Shown here: positions 1 through 6,569 of the stretch, one piece after another
How the letters are laid out: every line of letters starts with the position of its first letter
How positions within the stretch are numbered: position 1 is the first letter of the stretch
Origin: JBBRXJ01 sp038248505
GTDB lineage: Bacteria > Bacteroidota > Bacteroidia > Bacteroidales > JBBRXJ01
Direction of reading: 5' to 3'
Assembly: GCA_038248505.1 (NCBI GenBank)
Contig: JBBRXJ010000086.1
Coordinates: 1-14,256, forward strand
Length of the DNA: 14,256 bases
Notes under the pieces: model-generated
What the model was told of the DNA's origin: nothing
What the model saw: only the letters and a program-made list of their open reading frames with translations
The model's database searches: none
Position numbers and translations under genes: made by a program

Positions 1-2
1 AT

Positions 3-137
3 CACAGAATTGATGGGGTATATTTGCAATCATACTTAGATGAGTTTTGCTTCAAGTTAAACAGAAGATTTTTAAACTCAATTTTTGAAAGGCTAGTAGT
101 GGCATGCATTTTCCCTTACTGGCAAACTAACGACTAA
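3..137 (+). CDS. IS1595/ISXO2-like transposase, C-terminal fragment (cut by window edge)
   Basis: The first 44 codons read in one open frame to a TAA at 135-137. The peptide contains YLDEFCFKLNRR followed by a short helix (SIFERLVVAC). The Tyr-Leu-x-Glu-Phe-x-Phe-x-x-Asn-Arg-Arg block is the hallmark C-terminal end of DDE transposases of the IS1595 (ISXO2-like) family, in which it follows the last catalytic acidic residue. Only the end of the protein is visible, so whether the element is complete cannot be judged. Just downstream (152-168) AGCAT/ATGCT can form a small hairpin that could end the transposase transcript, but I could not identify the element's inverted repeat. Family assignment rests on the one motif; it is quite distinctive. 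Confidence 0.82.
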   Translation, partial: HRIDGVYLQSYLDEFCFKLNRRFLNSIFERLVVACIFPYWQTND

Positions 138-291
138 TCAAATATATTTTGAGCATTTTGTTTATGCTTTGATGAAATGCGTATTTGTTTTTTATTTGAG
201 TTTAGGGAGTAAAAACAGAGAGATGTACATATAATAGACTATTGTTTTACTTAGCTGCTAATCAATAAATATAGATGTGGTATGTCCTTTG

Positions 292-2304
292 TTAATCTCT
301 AAGATATTCATCAATTATTGGAAGCAATAGTTTAAAATCAATTGGTTTTGTAATATAATCGTTGCAGCCTGCATCCATACTTTTTATTTTATCTTCTTTT
401 AAAGCGTGAGCGGTTTGAGCAATAATGGGAATGTCTATAAGGAATTTCCGAATCTCCATCGTTGTTTGATAACCATCAAGCTCTGGTAATTGGATATCCA
501 TTAATATAAGATCAATTTTCGGATTCGATTTACATGTTTCAATAGCATCAAGCCCGTTAGAGGCATGAATAATGGTAATGTTTGACTTCTCAAGTATGGT
601 TTCAAAAAGAAGATAGCTAGTAATATCATCTTCAACAATTAATATGGTTTTATTATTCCAATTGTATTTAAATTGTTTATTGTTACTCCTATTATCAGTA
701 GTTTTTGTGATTTCAGTTGGATAATATGGGATGAAAAAATGAAAAGAGGAACCAATATTTTTTTCTGATTCAACCCATATTTTACCGCTCATTAATTCAA
801 CTAGTTTTTTTGAAATAGATAGCCCCAAGCCTGTTCCGCCAAAAAGGCGTGCATAACTCTCATCTGCTTTTCTGAAACTATCAAAAACAAGATCTTGTTT
901 GTCTTTTGGAATACCAATACCTGTATCTTTTATAAAAAAGTGTATTTCTTTGGCATCAATTATATTATATCCAATTTCAATATGCCCTTCGTGTGTGTAC
1001 TTCATGGCATTCTCCATGAGGTTGTTGAGTATTTGTTGTAATCTCAGTTCATCTGCTAAAATAAAGGCTTTATCATCATTTAAGCCGTAATTTAGGATGA
1101 TTTGAATATTTGATTTTTGATTTTGTTTTAATTTAGAAATGAATGAATTTTCAAGATAGTGTAATAGTGTATTAATATTTAATGCCGAGGGTTCAATATT
1201 AATTTGGTTTGCTTCAATTTTTGAGATGTCAATAATATCATTAATAATTTTTAGTAAATCTCCACTTCGCGTATTTATAATATCAATATAATCTTTCTTC
1301 TCATTCTGATCTATTTCATCATCTTTTAAAAGCTCAGCTAGCCCTAAAATGCCATTTAATGGAGTTCGTATTTCGTGACTCATATTTGCTAAAAATGCAG
1401 TCTTTAATTTATCTGATTCTTCGGCTTTTTGTTTAGCTATTTTTAAATGTTTTATAACTTCTTTTCGTTCGGTGATGTCACGAGCAATCCATAAAACGTT
1501 TGCCTCATTGTCCATTCGAAGAGGCACCACATTTGCCTGAAACCAAAGTGTACGTTCGTTTATGGTAATAGGATAATCATATATTTGTAATTTATTTTGG
1601 TCGAGTACTTTTTGAATAATCCGAATCATTGAGCTACCTACTTCTTTTGATACGAATTTATAAATGGATGTGCCTATTAATTCCTCGGCTGGAGCAGCGA
1701 GTAACTCCGAGCTTGCTGTAAAAACTTCTTTGTAAATTCCCTCACGAGTTAATACAATCATTATATCAGGAACTGCACTCAATACCGAGCGAAATAAATG
1801 CTGACTATCTTCGAGTGCAGTTTCTGTAAGTTTTCTTCGGGTGAGATTTTGAATGTTAGCAAGGATTCCTATTAACTCTTGGTTAGGATTGAATATGGGT
1901 GATAAGTGATAATTTAAATATATTTTACGTGAATTTAAGCTTACAAACCAACGTTCAAAGGTCATTGTTTTTTGTTCTTTTAAACAGATAATGAAATCTT
2001 GTGCAATTCCATATTCAATAAATGGAGAATATTCCAAAAGATTTATCTTTTTTGTCTCTTCTAAGTTAGTTGATCCGAGCAAATCAATGAAAGATTGATT
2101 TGCTTCCAAGATATTGCCATTAATATCTATGAATAATATGCCGATGGGTGAATTTTGTGTGAGACTTTTGAAACGGAATCCACTTTCGAGAAGATCTTTT
2201 TCGATCTTGCCCATTTGTTGTAGATGAGAATTAGTTTCACGCAACTCAGTTTCAAGTTCTGTAATTCGTATATTTAGTGCTTCAATATTTTTTTCAATTG
2301 ACAT
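292..2304 (-). CDS. Cytoplasmic hybrid histidine kinase: PAS-PAS-HisKA-HATPase-receiver
   Basis: A 670-residue sensor kinase of hybrid type. A coiled-coil start (about 1-40) leads into two PAS domains (about 43-155 and 167-280, each ending in the usual N/DITER-K or NLTRRK PAC-type tail). The dimerisation/phosphoacceptor helix carries FLANMSHEIRTPLNG with His310. The ATPase domain has the N box (Asn432 in NLMENAMKYT), the G1 box DTGIGIP (460-466) and the G2 box GGTGLGLS (489-496). A receiver domain follows at about 553-668 with the acidic pair Asp559/Asp560, phosphoacceptor Asp603 in LMDIQLPELDG, Thr631 and Lys653. All catalytic residues are present, so it should be active. No transmembrane segment is visible, so it should sense an intracellular cue, possibly a ligand or redox state bound by the PAS domains. 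There is no Hpt domain and no DNA-binding partner gene nearby, so its phosphorelay partner is unknown. It is transcribed divergently from the lipoprotein gene. Confidence 0.95.
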   Translation of the reverse strand: MSIEKNIEALNIRITELETELRETNSHLQQMGKIEKDLLESGFRFKSLTQNSPIGILFIDINGNILEANQSFIDLLGSTNLEETKKINLLEYSPFIEYGIAQDFIICLKEQKTMTFERWFVSLNSRKIYLNYHLSPIFNPNQELIGILANIQNLTRRKLTETALEDSQHLFRSVLSAVPDIMIVLTREGIYKEVFTASSELLAAPAEELIGTSIYKFVSKEVGSSMIRIIQKVLDQNKLQIYDYPITINERTLWFQANVVPLRMDNEANVLWIARDITERKEVIKHLKIAKQKAEESDKLKTAFLANMSHEIRTPLNGILGLAELLKDDEIDQNEKKDYIDIINTRSGDLLKIINDIIDISKIEANQINIEPSALNINTLLHYLENSFISKLKQNQKSNIQIILNYGLNDDKAFILADELRLQQILNNLMENAMKYTHEGHIEIGYNIIDAKEIHFFIKDTGIGIPKDKQDLVFDSFRKADESYARLFGGTGLGLSISKKLVELMSGKIWVESEKNIGSSFHFFIPYYPTEITKTTDNRSNNKQFKYNWNNKTILIVEDDITSYLLFETILEKSNITIIHASNGLDAIETCKSNPKIDLILMDIQLPELDGYQTTMEIRKFLIDIPIIAQTAHALKEDKIKSMDAGCNDYITKPIDFKLLLPIIDEYLRD

Positions 2305-2337
2305 TGCTGATGTATAATAATTATTCAGAATAAATTG

Positions 2338-2345
2338 TAACTTTG
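2338..2345 (+). promoter_or_regulatory. Bacteroidota -7 element for the lipoprotein gene
   Basis: TAACTTTG matches the TAnnTTTG consensus exactly and lies 26 nt before the lipoprotein ATG at 2372, a suitable distance for a short leader. No clear TTG -33 element lies at the expected 17-23 nt upstream, so the promoter may be weak or activated. It sits in the 67-bp gap shared with the divergent kinase gene. Confidence 0.5.
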
Positions 2346-2371
2346 AATGATCATCAAAATAAAACTATTTT

Positions 2372-2791
2372 ATGAATAAAGCAATATTTATTTCATTATT
2401 TTTTTCAATTTCACTAATTATTGTTTCCTGTCAGCCTGAAGAGGATGTTATAGAAACAGCAGATGTACGTGATAATATTGTTGATACATGGAGGCTTAGT
2501 GAGAATAGTAAATACTCTGGAGAAACAGCTTATGCAATAGATATTATTAAAGATCCATCTACTACAAATAAAATCATTATTTCTAATTTTTATAATTTGG
2601 GTAACGATTTTGAGGTTCTTGCTAGCGTATCAGGATCTTTAATAACGATTTCAAGCCAAACAATTAGTAATACACTTATTTCTGGAACGGGTAACGTTAA
2701 GAGTGGTTACCAATCTATAGATTGGGCATATAACGCTGATGATGGAAGTCATCAAGTGGATAGCGTGACCGCTAGTTCGGTTCGGTTTTAG
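2372..2791 (+). CDS. Small secreted lipoprotein of unknown function
   Basis: A 139-residue protein with a lipoprotein signal peptide: short basic start (MNK), a hydrophobic core of about 14 residues and a lipobox ending in VSC, so the mature protein should begin at Cys20. An acidic PEED follows, which fits an outer-membrane-anchored Bacteroidota lipoprotein. The mature part (about 120 residues) has alternating hydrophobic residues suggestive of a beta-sandwich or small barrel: one Trp near the start (DTWRLSE), then IIISNFYNLGNDFEVLASV and a Ser/Thr/Gly-rich stretch. I recognise no catalytic motif. The pattern 'Trp near start, NFYN, SGTGN' recalls small calycin-like lipoproteins of this phylum, but that is only an impression. 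The start is set by the signal peptide and the -7 element upstream. It is divergent from the sensor kinase and could be regulated with it; this is inference. Confidence 0.75.
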   Translation: MNKAIFISLFFSISLIIVSCQPEEDVIETADVRDNIVDTWRLSENSKYSGETAYAIDIIKDPSTTNKIIISNFYNLGNDFEVLASVSGSLITISSQTISNTLISGTGNVKSGYQSIDWAYNADDGSHQVDSVTASSVRF

Positions 2792-2829
2792 GGGTGAATG
2801 TTTGTTAGAGTGGTGAGTGGTTTAGCGAT

Positions 2830-2844
2830 ACACCGATGCGGTGT
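2830..2844. repeat. Short perfect inverted repeat after the lipoprotein gene
   Basis: ACACCG-ATG-CGGTGT forms a 6-bp stem with a 3-base loop, between the convergent ends of the lipoprotein gene (ends 2791) and the TPR gene (ends 2909). No run of T follows on either strand, so it is not a classical intrinsic terminator, although its position would suit one. Confidence 0.3.
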
Positions 2845-2908
2845 GACGATTAACAATTATTGTGTTTGCTGTTGAGGAGTGTTCATATATTTATTAAGAA
2901 AAATCAAC

Positions 2909-3670
2909 TCACTTACAAATACGAATCATTAATTCTTTCCCTTTTTCATAACCTAATTCTACTGCTTTTTTCAAATCATTGCAAGCGCCGCTCTGGTCAT
3001 TCAGATTCGATTTGCTGAGAGCTCGATTAATATATGCTTCGGCATTTTTTGGGTTGAGTTCAATTGCTTTGTTGAAATCAGCAACAGCACCCATATAGTC
3101 TTTTATCTCATCCTTTACTAGACCTCGCATGATATATGCATTGATAAAATTAGGTTTAAGTTGAATTGCTTGCGAATAGTCAGCTAAGGCTTTTTGAAAA
3201 CTTTGTTCATTGAATTTAGCATTAGCTCTATTAAATATTTTAACAGGTGTTAGGCTGCCACTATCTTTGCAGGCTAGAACTATTTTTTCGGTAGCTTTTT
3301 TAAAGCCCAATTTATCGGCTGCTTTATAGTCGTTACAAGCGCTATCAAGCTCCATTACAATGAAAAGTGAATTTCCACGCATGTAATAAATTTCAGCATA
3401 ATCGGGTTTTAATTTAAGTGCTTCCGTAAAGTCGGCAGCTGCACCATTGTAGTCGCGAATGCTAAATCGTAATGAACCTCTATCAATATACGCTACCGTC
3501 AATAATGGATCCAATTCAATTGCTTTGCTAAACAATTCAATTGCTTCTTCTGTATTTGATAACGATGCCTTTTCGTGAGCTTTTATAAAGAAGTCTTTCG
3601 CCGTTTTTTGAGCGCAAATATTGCTTGCTAAAAAGATTAATATGATAGGAAAGATGTGATGATGTTTCAT
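2909..3670 (-). CDS. Secreted tetratricopeptide-repeat protein with internal duplication
   Basis: A 253-residue protein with a cleavable signal peptide (hydrophobic segment at 6-19, likely cut after SNICA at residue 20), so it should act in the periplasm or at the surface. The rest consists of TPR helices with the usual A-x-x-D/F-x-x-A-I-x-L-x-P signature: about 23-56, 57-90 and 91-122 in the first half, then 141-174, 175-208 and 209-240 in the second. Each half ends in the same unusual unit, ACNDYKAADKLG (111-122) and ACNDLKKAVELG (229-240), followed 22 residues after its Cys by a second Cys (Cys112/Cys134 and Cys230/Cys252). The protein therefore looks like a tandem duplication of a roughly 118-residue block, with a Cys pair that could form a disulfide in each copy. 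TPR proteins scaffold other proteins; the partner is unknown. A TATTTTTG -7 element lies upstream. Confidence 0.85.
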   Translation of the reverse strand: MKHHHIFPIILIFLASNICAQKTAKDFFIKAHEKASLSNTEEAIELFSKAIELDPLLTVAYIDRGSLRFSIRDYNGAAADFTEALKLKPDYAEIYYMRGNSLFIVMELDSACNDYKAADKLGFKKATEKIVLACKDSGSLTPVKIFNRANAKFNEQSFQKALADYSQAIQLKPNFINAYIMRGLVKDEIKDYMGAVADFNKAIELNPKNAEAYINRALSKSNLNDQSGACNDLKKAVELGYEKGKELMIRICK

Positions 3671-3697
3671 CTAGTAATTTGTTTTGTAACTTATACG

Positions 3698-3705
3698 CAA
3701 AAATA
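3698..3705 (-). promoter_or_regulatory. Bacteroidota -7 element for the TPR gene
   Basis: On the minus strand TATTTTTG matches TAnnTTTG exactly, 27 nt before the ATG at 3670. No good TTG is seen at the -33 position, so the call is moderate. Confidence 0.45.
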
Positions 3706-3875
3706 TTTATTGGGTTTTAAATATACACTATTTTCTATAAAAATATTTTGATTGCAGCTATGTTTTACTACAAGTATTCTAATCAAAGTGTTTTACATTA
3801 ATGTTTTACGATTAACTCAGTATGTATGTAATTAAGCTAAATGGCATGGCTCTTAAGAGACAGACATTAAAAAAG

Positions 3876-3899
3876 CCCTCATTTATTAGAAAATGAGGG
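3876..3899 (-). terminator. Strong intrinsic terminator
   Basis: CCCTCATTT (3876-3884) and AAATGAGGG (3891-3899) make a perfect 9-bp stem with a 6-base loop. On the minus strand the stem is followed by CTTTTTT, a classic U-tract; on the plus strand only TTTT follows, so it may work weakly in that direction too. It lies 31 bases beyond the stop of the minus-strand remnant at 3930 and 200 bases upstream of the TPR gene. It was probably the terminator of the gene now decayed and now ends readthrough from the chemoreceptor gene. Confidence 0.82.
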
Positions 3900-3929
3900 T
3901 TTTGGGAATTAGGTAGTACAGATCAAGGT

Positions 3930-4189
3930 TTATCTTTTCTCAAACTTCCCTGAAGAAAGAATCTTATCTTTTGAGTATACTAAGTAATAATAAACACCCA
4001 GTGTATATTCGGTTGAATTCAGTTGCAACAAGTCATTAATTGTTGATTTGGGGCAGCAGTAGTAATTTTATATGCAAATACGAAGTGTTGTTGCACCGAA
4101 AAACAGCAAGCTGAATGCTGAGTCGAACCAACGACAAATACCGTATTGTTATTTATAGTTGCATCAATACAATGGAAATTTCCCGACAT
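3930..4189 (-). pseudogene. Decayed gene remnant ending in a T9SS-like C-terminal sorting domain
   Basis: Reading the minus strand, a 45-codon open stretch from 4067 to the TAA at 3930-3932 ends in LGVYYYLVYSKDKIL followed by SSGKFEKR. The GVYYY beta-strand, a variable turn, and a final strand with a basic end at the stop is the layout of type IX secretion C-terminal domains (compare the common pattern AGVYYYxLxxDGxxxxxGKFxxx). Upstream, the coding-like stretch continues in a different frame (4019-4189, 56 codons from an ATG at 4189, containing HFVFAYKITTAAPNQQ), which suggests a frameshift near 4040-4070. No intact start, signal peptide or catalytic region is left. It is followed directly by the strong terminator, which supports its having been a real gene end. 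It could also be chance open frame; the tail motif is the main evidence. Confidence 0.42.
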
Positions 4190-4219
4190 ATAAAAGCAAG
4201 AATCAATTAGCTCGAATGA

Positions 4220-5317
4220 TCAACTTTGCATAAAGAAAGACAAGACATTACGCAACTCATTGGTTTGCTCTGTAAGGTCTTGAGAGCTACTTGCCTGTGT
4301 GTCGGCAATAGAAAGACTTGCCTGAGTTGAGTTACTCAATTGCTGCATTGAATTGTTTATTTGATTAGTACTTTCTTGTTGTTTTTCACTTGAATCAAAA
4401 ATCTCTTCAACCAATTCGGAATTCTTATTCATACCTGGTATTAAGTGTGTTATTAAATGATTTGTACGAGATGTATTGGTAACCATTGATCGCGATAATT
4501 GTTCAATTTCATCAGCCGCCATTTTACTACGTTCAGTCAACTTGCGCACCTCAGCAGCCACCACAGCAAAACCCCTGCCATGCTCGCCTGCCCGAGCTGC
4601 CTCAACAGCTGCATTTAATGCTAATATATTGGTTTGAAATGCAATCTCGTTAATAATTGTAATACGTTTTGCAATAGTCTCAATGGATGATAGATTTTCT
4701 TCGGATGCGCTGCTAAACGTTTTTAAATTACTTGACGATTCATTAACAATGGAGCGTGCTGCAACAGCATTTGAGTTACTTTGATTTAATAGTTCAGCCA
4801 TCTCATCAATTGATTCGGTCACCTCTGTTGAGAGCGTAACATTTTGGTTTGATAGATTCGCTAGTTGCGTGGAATTATCAGTTAAGCTTAAACCTGAGCG
4901 ATGAATGTTCTCTGAGACAACGGTTATGCGATCAATAATTTCATGCATCCGTTGATTGTAGGCTTTAAGTGCTTTAAATACATTTCCAATTTCATCATCC
5001 TTTTTATAAAGTTCTTTTTCTGAATGTATTATTTTTACGTTTGAAAGATCGGAGATTTGATTGCAGACTAAGTCAAGAGGCTTCTTGATATTATTTCTTA
5101 AAGAAATATAGGAGAGTAAAATAGTTGATAAAATTATTGGTACTGCCCACAAAGCGTTCGATAGATTTGTGGATCCTGTATAATATGAAACACAAATGAT
5201 AATTACATTTGAAATAGTAAGCGATTTTGTGGCGCTTAAGGCAATTGATTTTTTAAAAACTGCTTTCTTTATTATTGCAAAAACGAATAGGCTAACCGCA
5301 ACAATGCTGACAAACAA
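4220..5317 (-). CDS. Methyl-accepting chemotaxis protein without extracytoplasmic sensor domain
   Basis: A 365-residue receptor. Three hydrophobic segments (about 3-17, 35-45 and 54-73) are joined by very short loops, so no sensing domain faces the periplasm. A HAMP-like region follows (about 74-128, with DDEIG at 107-111), then the cytoplasmic signalling bundle. Its hairpin tip at about 221-272 holds FQTNILALNAAVEAARAGEH and AVVAAEVRKLTERS, the site that binds CheA and CheW. The start is uncertain: TTG at 5317 gives this length; no ATG exists in frame upstream before a stop at 5354-5356, but an ATT five codons earlier (5330-5332) would add IEKNI, a plausible receptor N-terminus. There is no CheR-tethering pentapeptide at the C-terminus (ends FFMQS). 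It probably senses membrane state, or a signal delivered by another protein; this is inference. It is transcribed alone. Confidence 0.9.
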   Translation of the reverse strand: MFVSIVAVSLFVFAIIKKAVFKKSIALSATKSLTISNVIIICVSYYTGSTNLSNALWAVPIILSTILLSYISLRNNIKKPLDLVCNQISDLSNVKIIHSEKELYKKDDEIGNVFKALKAYNQRMHEIIDRITVVSENIHRSGLSLTDNSTQLANLSNQNVTLSTEVTESIDEMAELLNQSNSNAVAARSIVNESSSNLKTFSSASEENLSSIETIAKRITIINEIAFQTNILALNAAVEAARAGEHGRGFAVVAAEVRKLTERSKMAADEIEQLSRSMVTNTSRTNHLITHLIPGMNKNSELVEEIFDSSEKQQESTNQINNSMQQLSNSTQASLSIADTQASSSQDLTEQTNELRNVLSFFMQS

Positions 5318-5572
5318 GATATTCTTCTCAATAAAAAAACAATCGTATTTTAATTAATTAAATTTAACGGATGCATATAAAAAAGGTTTCATTTGAAATG
5401 ACTTATTTTAAAAAAGCGAGTCTACTTTTTTATAGCCGTTCTACGATAGAAAAATAATTTAGTATTATGCAAGCTTAGCTATACTGCAAGGAATTGTATT
5501 ATATGTTGGTTTAAGTTAATTGCAATTCATACTATTTTTTGGAGTATGATTAGGTATTATCAAAAACATTCA

Positions 5573-6514
5573 CTATTTCAGTTCGTTAATTACAACCTCC
5601 CCTGTTTCACTATATTCAAATAGTATTGCTTTATCAATATTAAAGGTTTTAATCGTTTGGGTACGTTCTGCTTCATCTTGCATTAACAAGGTAGTTGAGA
5701 GTATTTCAGCATCAATAGCTGAGAACGAGGCTACCGTTACAGCAATTGTACCAATTATAGGATTCCCCGTTCGAGGATTGATTATATGCCCAAATCTGCT
5801 GAAACCCGACTCTGTAGGATTTGTACCCGAATTGGATATCCCCTGATCTTTTAACTTCAGTTTATATAATAATTTATCTTTATTTAATAAATGCGGAATA
5901 CCTACCTCCCATGCATCGCCATGTGGGTGCTGCCCTAGAGCTATGAGGGAGCTCTCACCAAAACTAATAAAAGCATTTTTAACATCGCAATCGAGTAATA
6001 ATTCACGAACCTTTTCAATGACATATCCTTTTGCAAATCCCCCTAAATCAATCTCCAATCCTTTTCTAACAAAAGAAACCGTTTTTTTCTCTTTATCAAG
6101 AATCACTTTGTTCATTCCTATTGCTGAGAGTACCTCATCAATTTCATCTTTTTCAGGCTCAAAAATATCGAGCTTATAACCGTGCTTTATATTCCAGAGA
6201 CGCATCAAAGGATAAATAGTCACATCAAAATAACCATTTGTTTTAATATAATAGGAATTACAAAGTTCAAGAATTTCAAAAATCTCATCACTAACTTTTA
6301 CAGGAGTAGCAAAGGCCTTTTTGTTAATGAGATTTATATCGCTATCATCAGCAAAGCGATTGAGCATATGCTCTAAGCGCAATACTTCACTACGAATAAA
6401 GCCAAAAACATCCTGCGCTCTTTCAGGTGAAAGACCAGGTAATACAACATTAAAACGAGTACCCATGGCTGCTATGCTTTTATAAAAAGCGCTTTCGTAT
6501 TGTGGTATAATCAT
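5573..6514 (-). CDS. apbE: FAD:protein FMN transferase, ApbE family (cytoplasmic form)
   Basis: A 313-residue member of the family that moves FMN from FAD onto Thr/Ser of target flavoproteins in a Mg-dependent reaction. Family motifs in order: MGTRF (17-21), LNRFADDSDINLIN (51-64), EIDLGGFAKGYVIE (154-167), SNSGT (227-231), GHIINPRTG (242-250) and SAIDAEILSTTLLM (265-278). Two key positions differ from the usual pattern: HxxDPxTG reads HIINPRTG, and the metal-binding Asp of the usual ADALST reads Glu270, with Thr274 kept. The frame stays open to an ATG at 6562, but I choose the ATG at 6514, because a full minus-strand promoter (6533-6563) lies inside the extra 16 codons and would start transcription downstream of them. 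That start leaves no signal peptide or lipobox, unlike typical exported ApbE. No Nqr/Rnf-type target gene is nearby. A weak 7-bp hairpin (5527-5549) follows the gene. Confidence 0.88.
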   Translation of the reverse strand: MIIPQYESAFYKSIAAMGTRFNVVLPGLSPERAQDVFGFIRSEVLRLEHMLNRFADDSDINLINKKAFATPVKVSDEIFEILELCNSYYIKTNGYFDVTIYPLMRLWNIKHGYKLDIFEPEKDEIDEVLSAIGMNKVILDKEKKTVSFVRKGLEIDLGGFAKGYVIEKVRELLLDCDVKNAFISFGESSLIALGQHPHGDAWEVGIPHLLNKDKLLYKLKLKDQGISNSGTNPTESGFSRFGHIINPRTGNPIIGTIAVTVASFSAIDAEILSTTLLMQDEAERTQTIKTFNIDKAILFEYSETGEVVINELK

Positions 6515-6519
6515 GCCTA

Positions 6520-6549
6520 TTGTAAATACAATCAAATATACTAAATTTA
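6520..6549 (+). promoter_or_regulatory. Promoter for the Gfo/Idh/MocA oxidoreductase gene
   Basis: TTG at 6520-6522 is followed after 19 bases by TAAATTTA (6542-6549), one mismatch from the TAnnTTTG element. Transcription would begin near 6556, giving a leader of about 14 bases before the ATG at 6570. This supports 6570 over the in-frame ATG at 6513, which lies upstream of the promoter. It overlaps the oppositely oriented apbE promoter. Confidence 0.6.
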
Positions 6550-6563
6550 CCATAGTAAACAAA
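6533..6563 (-). promoter_or_regulatory. Promoter for the apbE gene
   Basis: On the minus strand TTTG (6560-6563) and TATATTTG (6533-6540) are spaced by 19 bases, an exact match to the Bacteroidota housekeeping promoter. Transcription would begin about seven bases past the -7 element, just ahead of the ATG at 6514. This decides the apbE start. Its -7 element is only one base from the -7 element of the opposing promoter. Confidence 0.75.
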
Positions 6564-6569
6564 TTGAAT

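Larger units (their letters stand above)
3671..4219. other. Gene-poor stretch between TPR gene and chemoreceptor gene
   Basis: This 549-base interval has no intact gene. From left to right it holds the TPR promoter element (3698-3705), three copies of GTTTTAC (3762, 3790 and 3803), a strong terminator hairpin (3876-3899) and a decayed minus-strand coding remnant (3930-4189). Other open frames in it are short and unconvincing. Confidence 0.6.

Noticed and set aside
5527..5549. Hairpin TCATACT/AGTATGA after apbE as a terminator
   Set aside because: The stem is AT-rich and no T-run follows on the minus strand; too weak to list as a terminator.
6515..6562. Hydrophobic N-terminal extension of ApbE as a signal peptide
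   Set aside because: It has no basic start and no lipobox or clear cleavage site, and an exact minus-strand promoter is embedded in it.
6513..6569. Extended N-terminus for the oxidoreductase (ATG at 6513)
   Set aside because: The added residues do not fit the family's start and lie across its own promoter.
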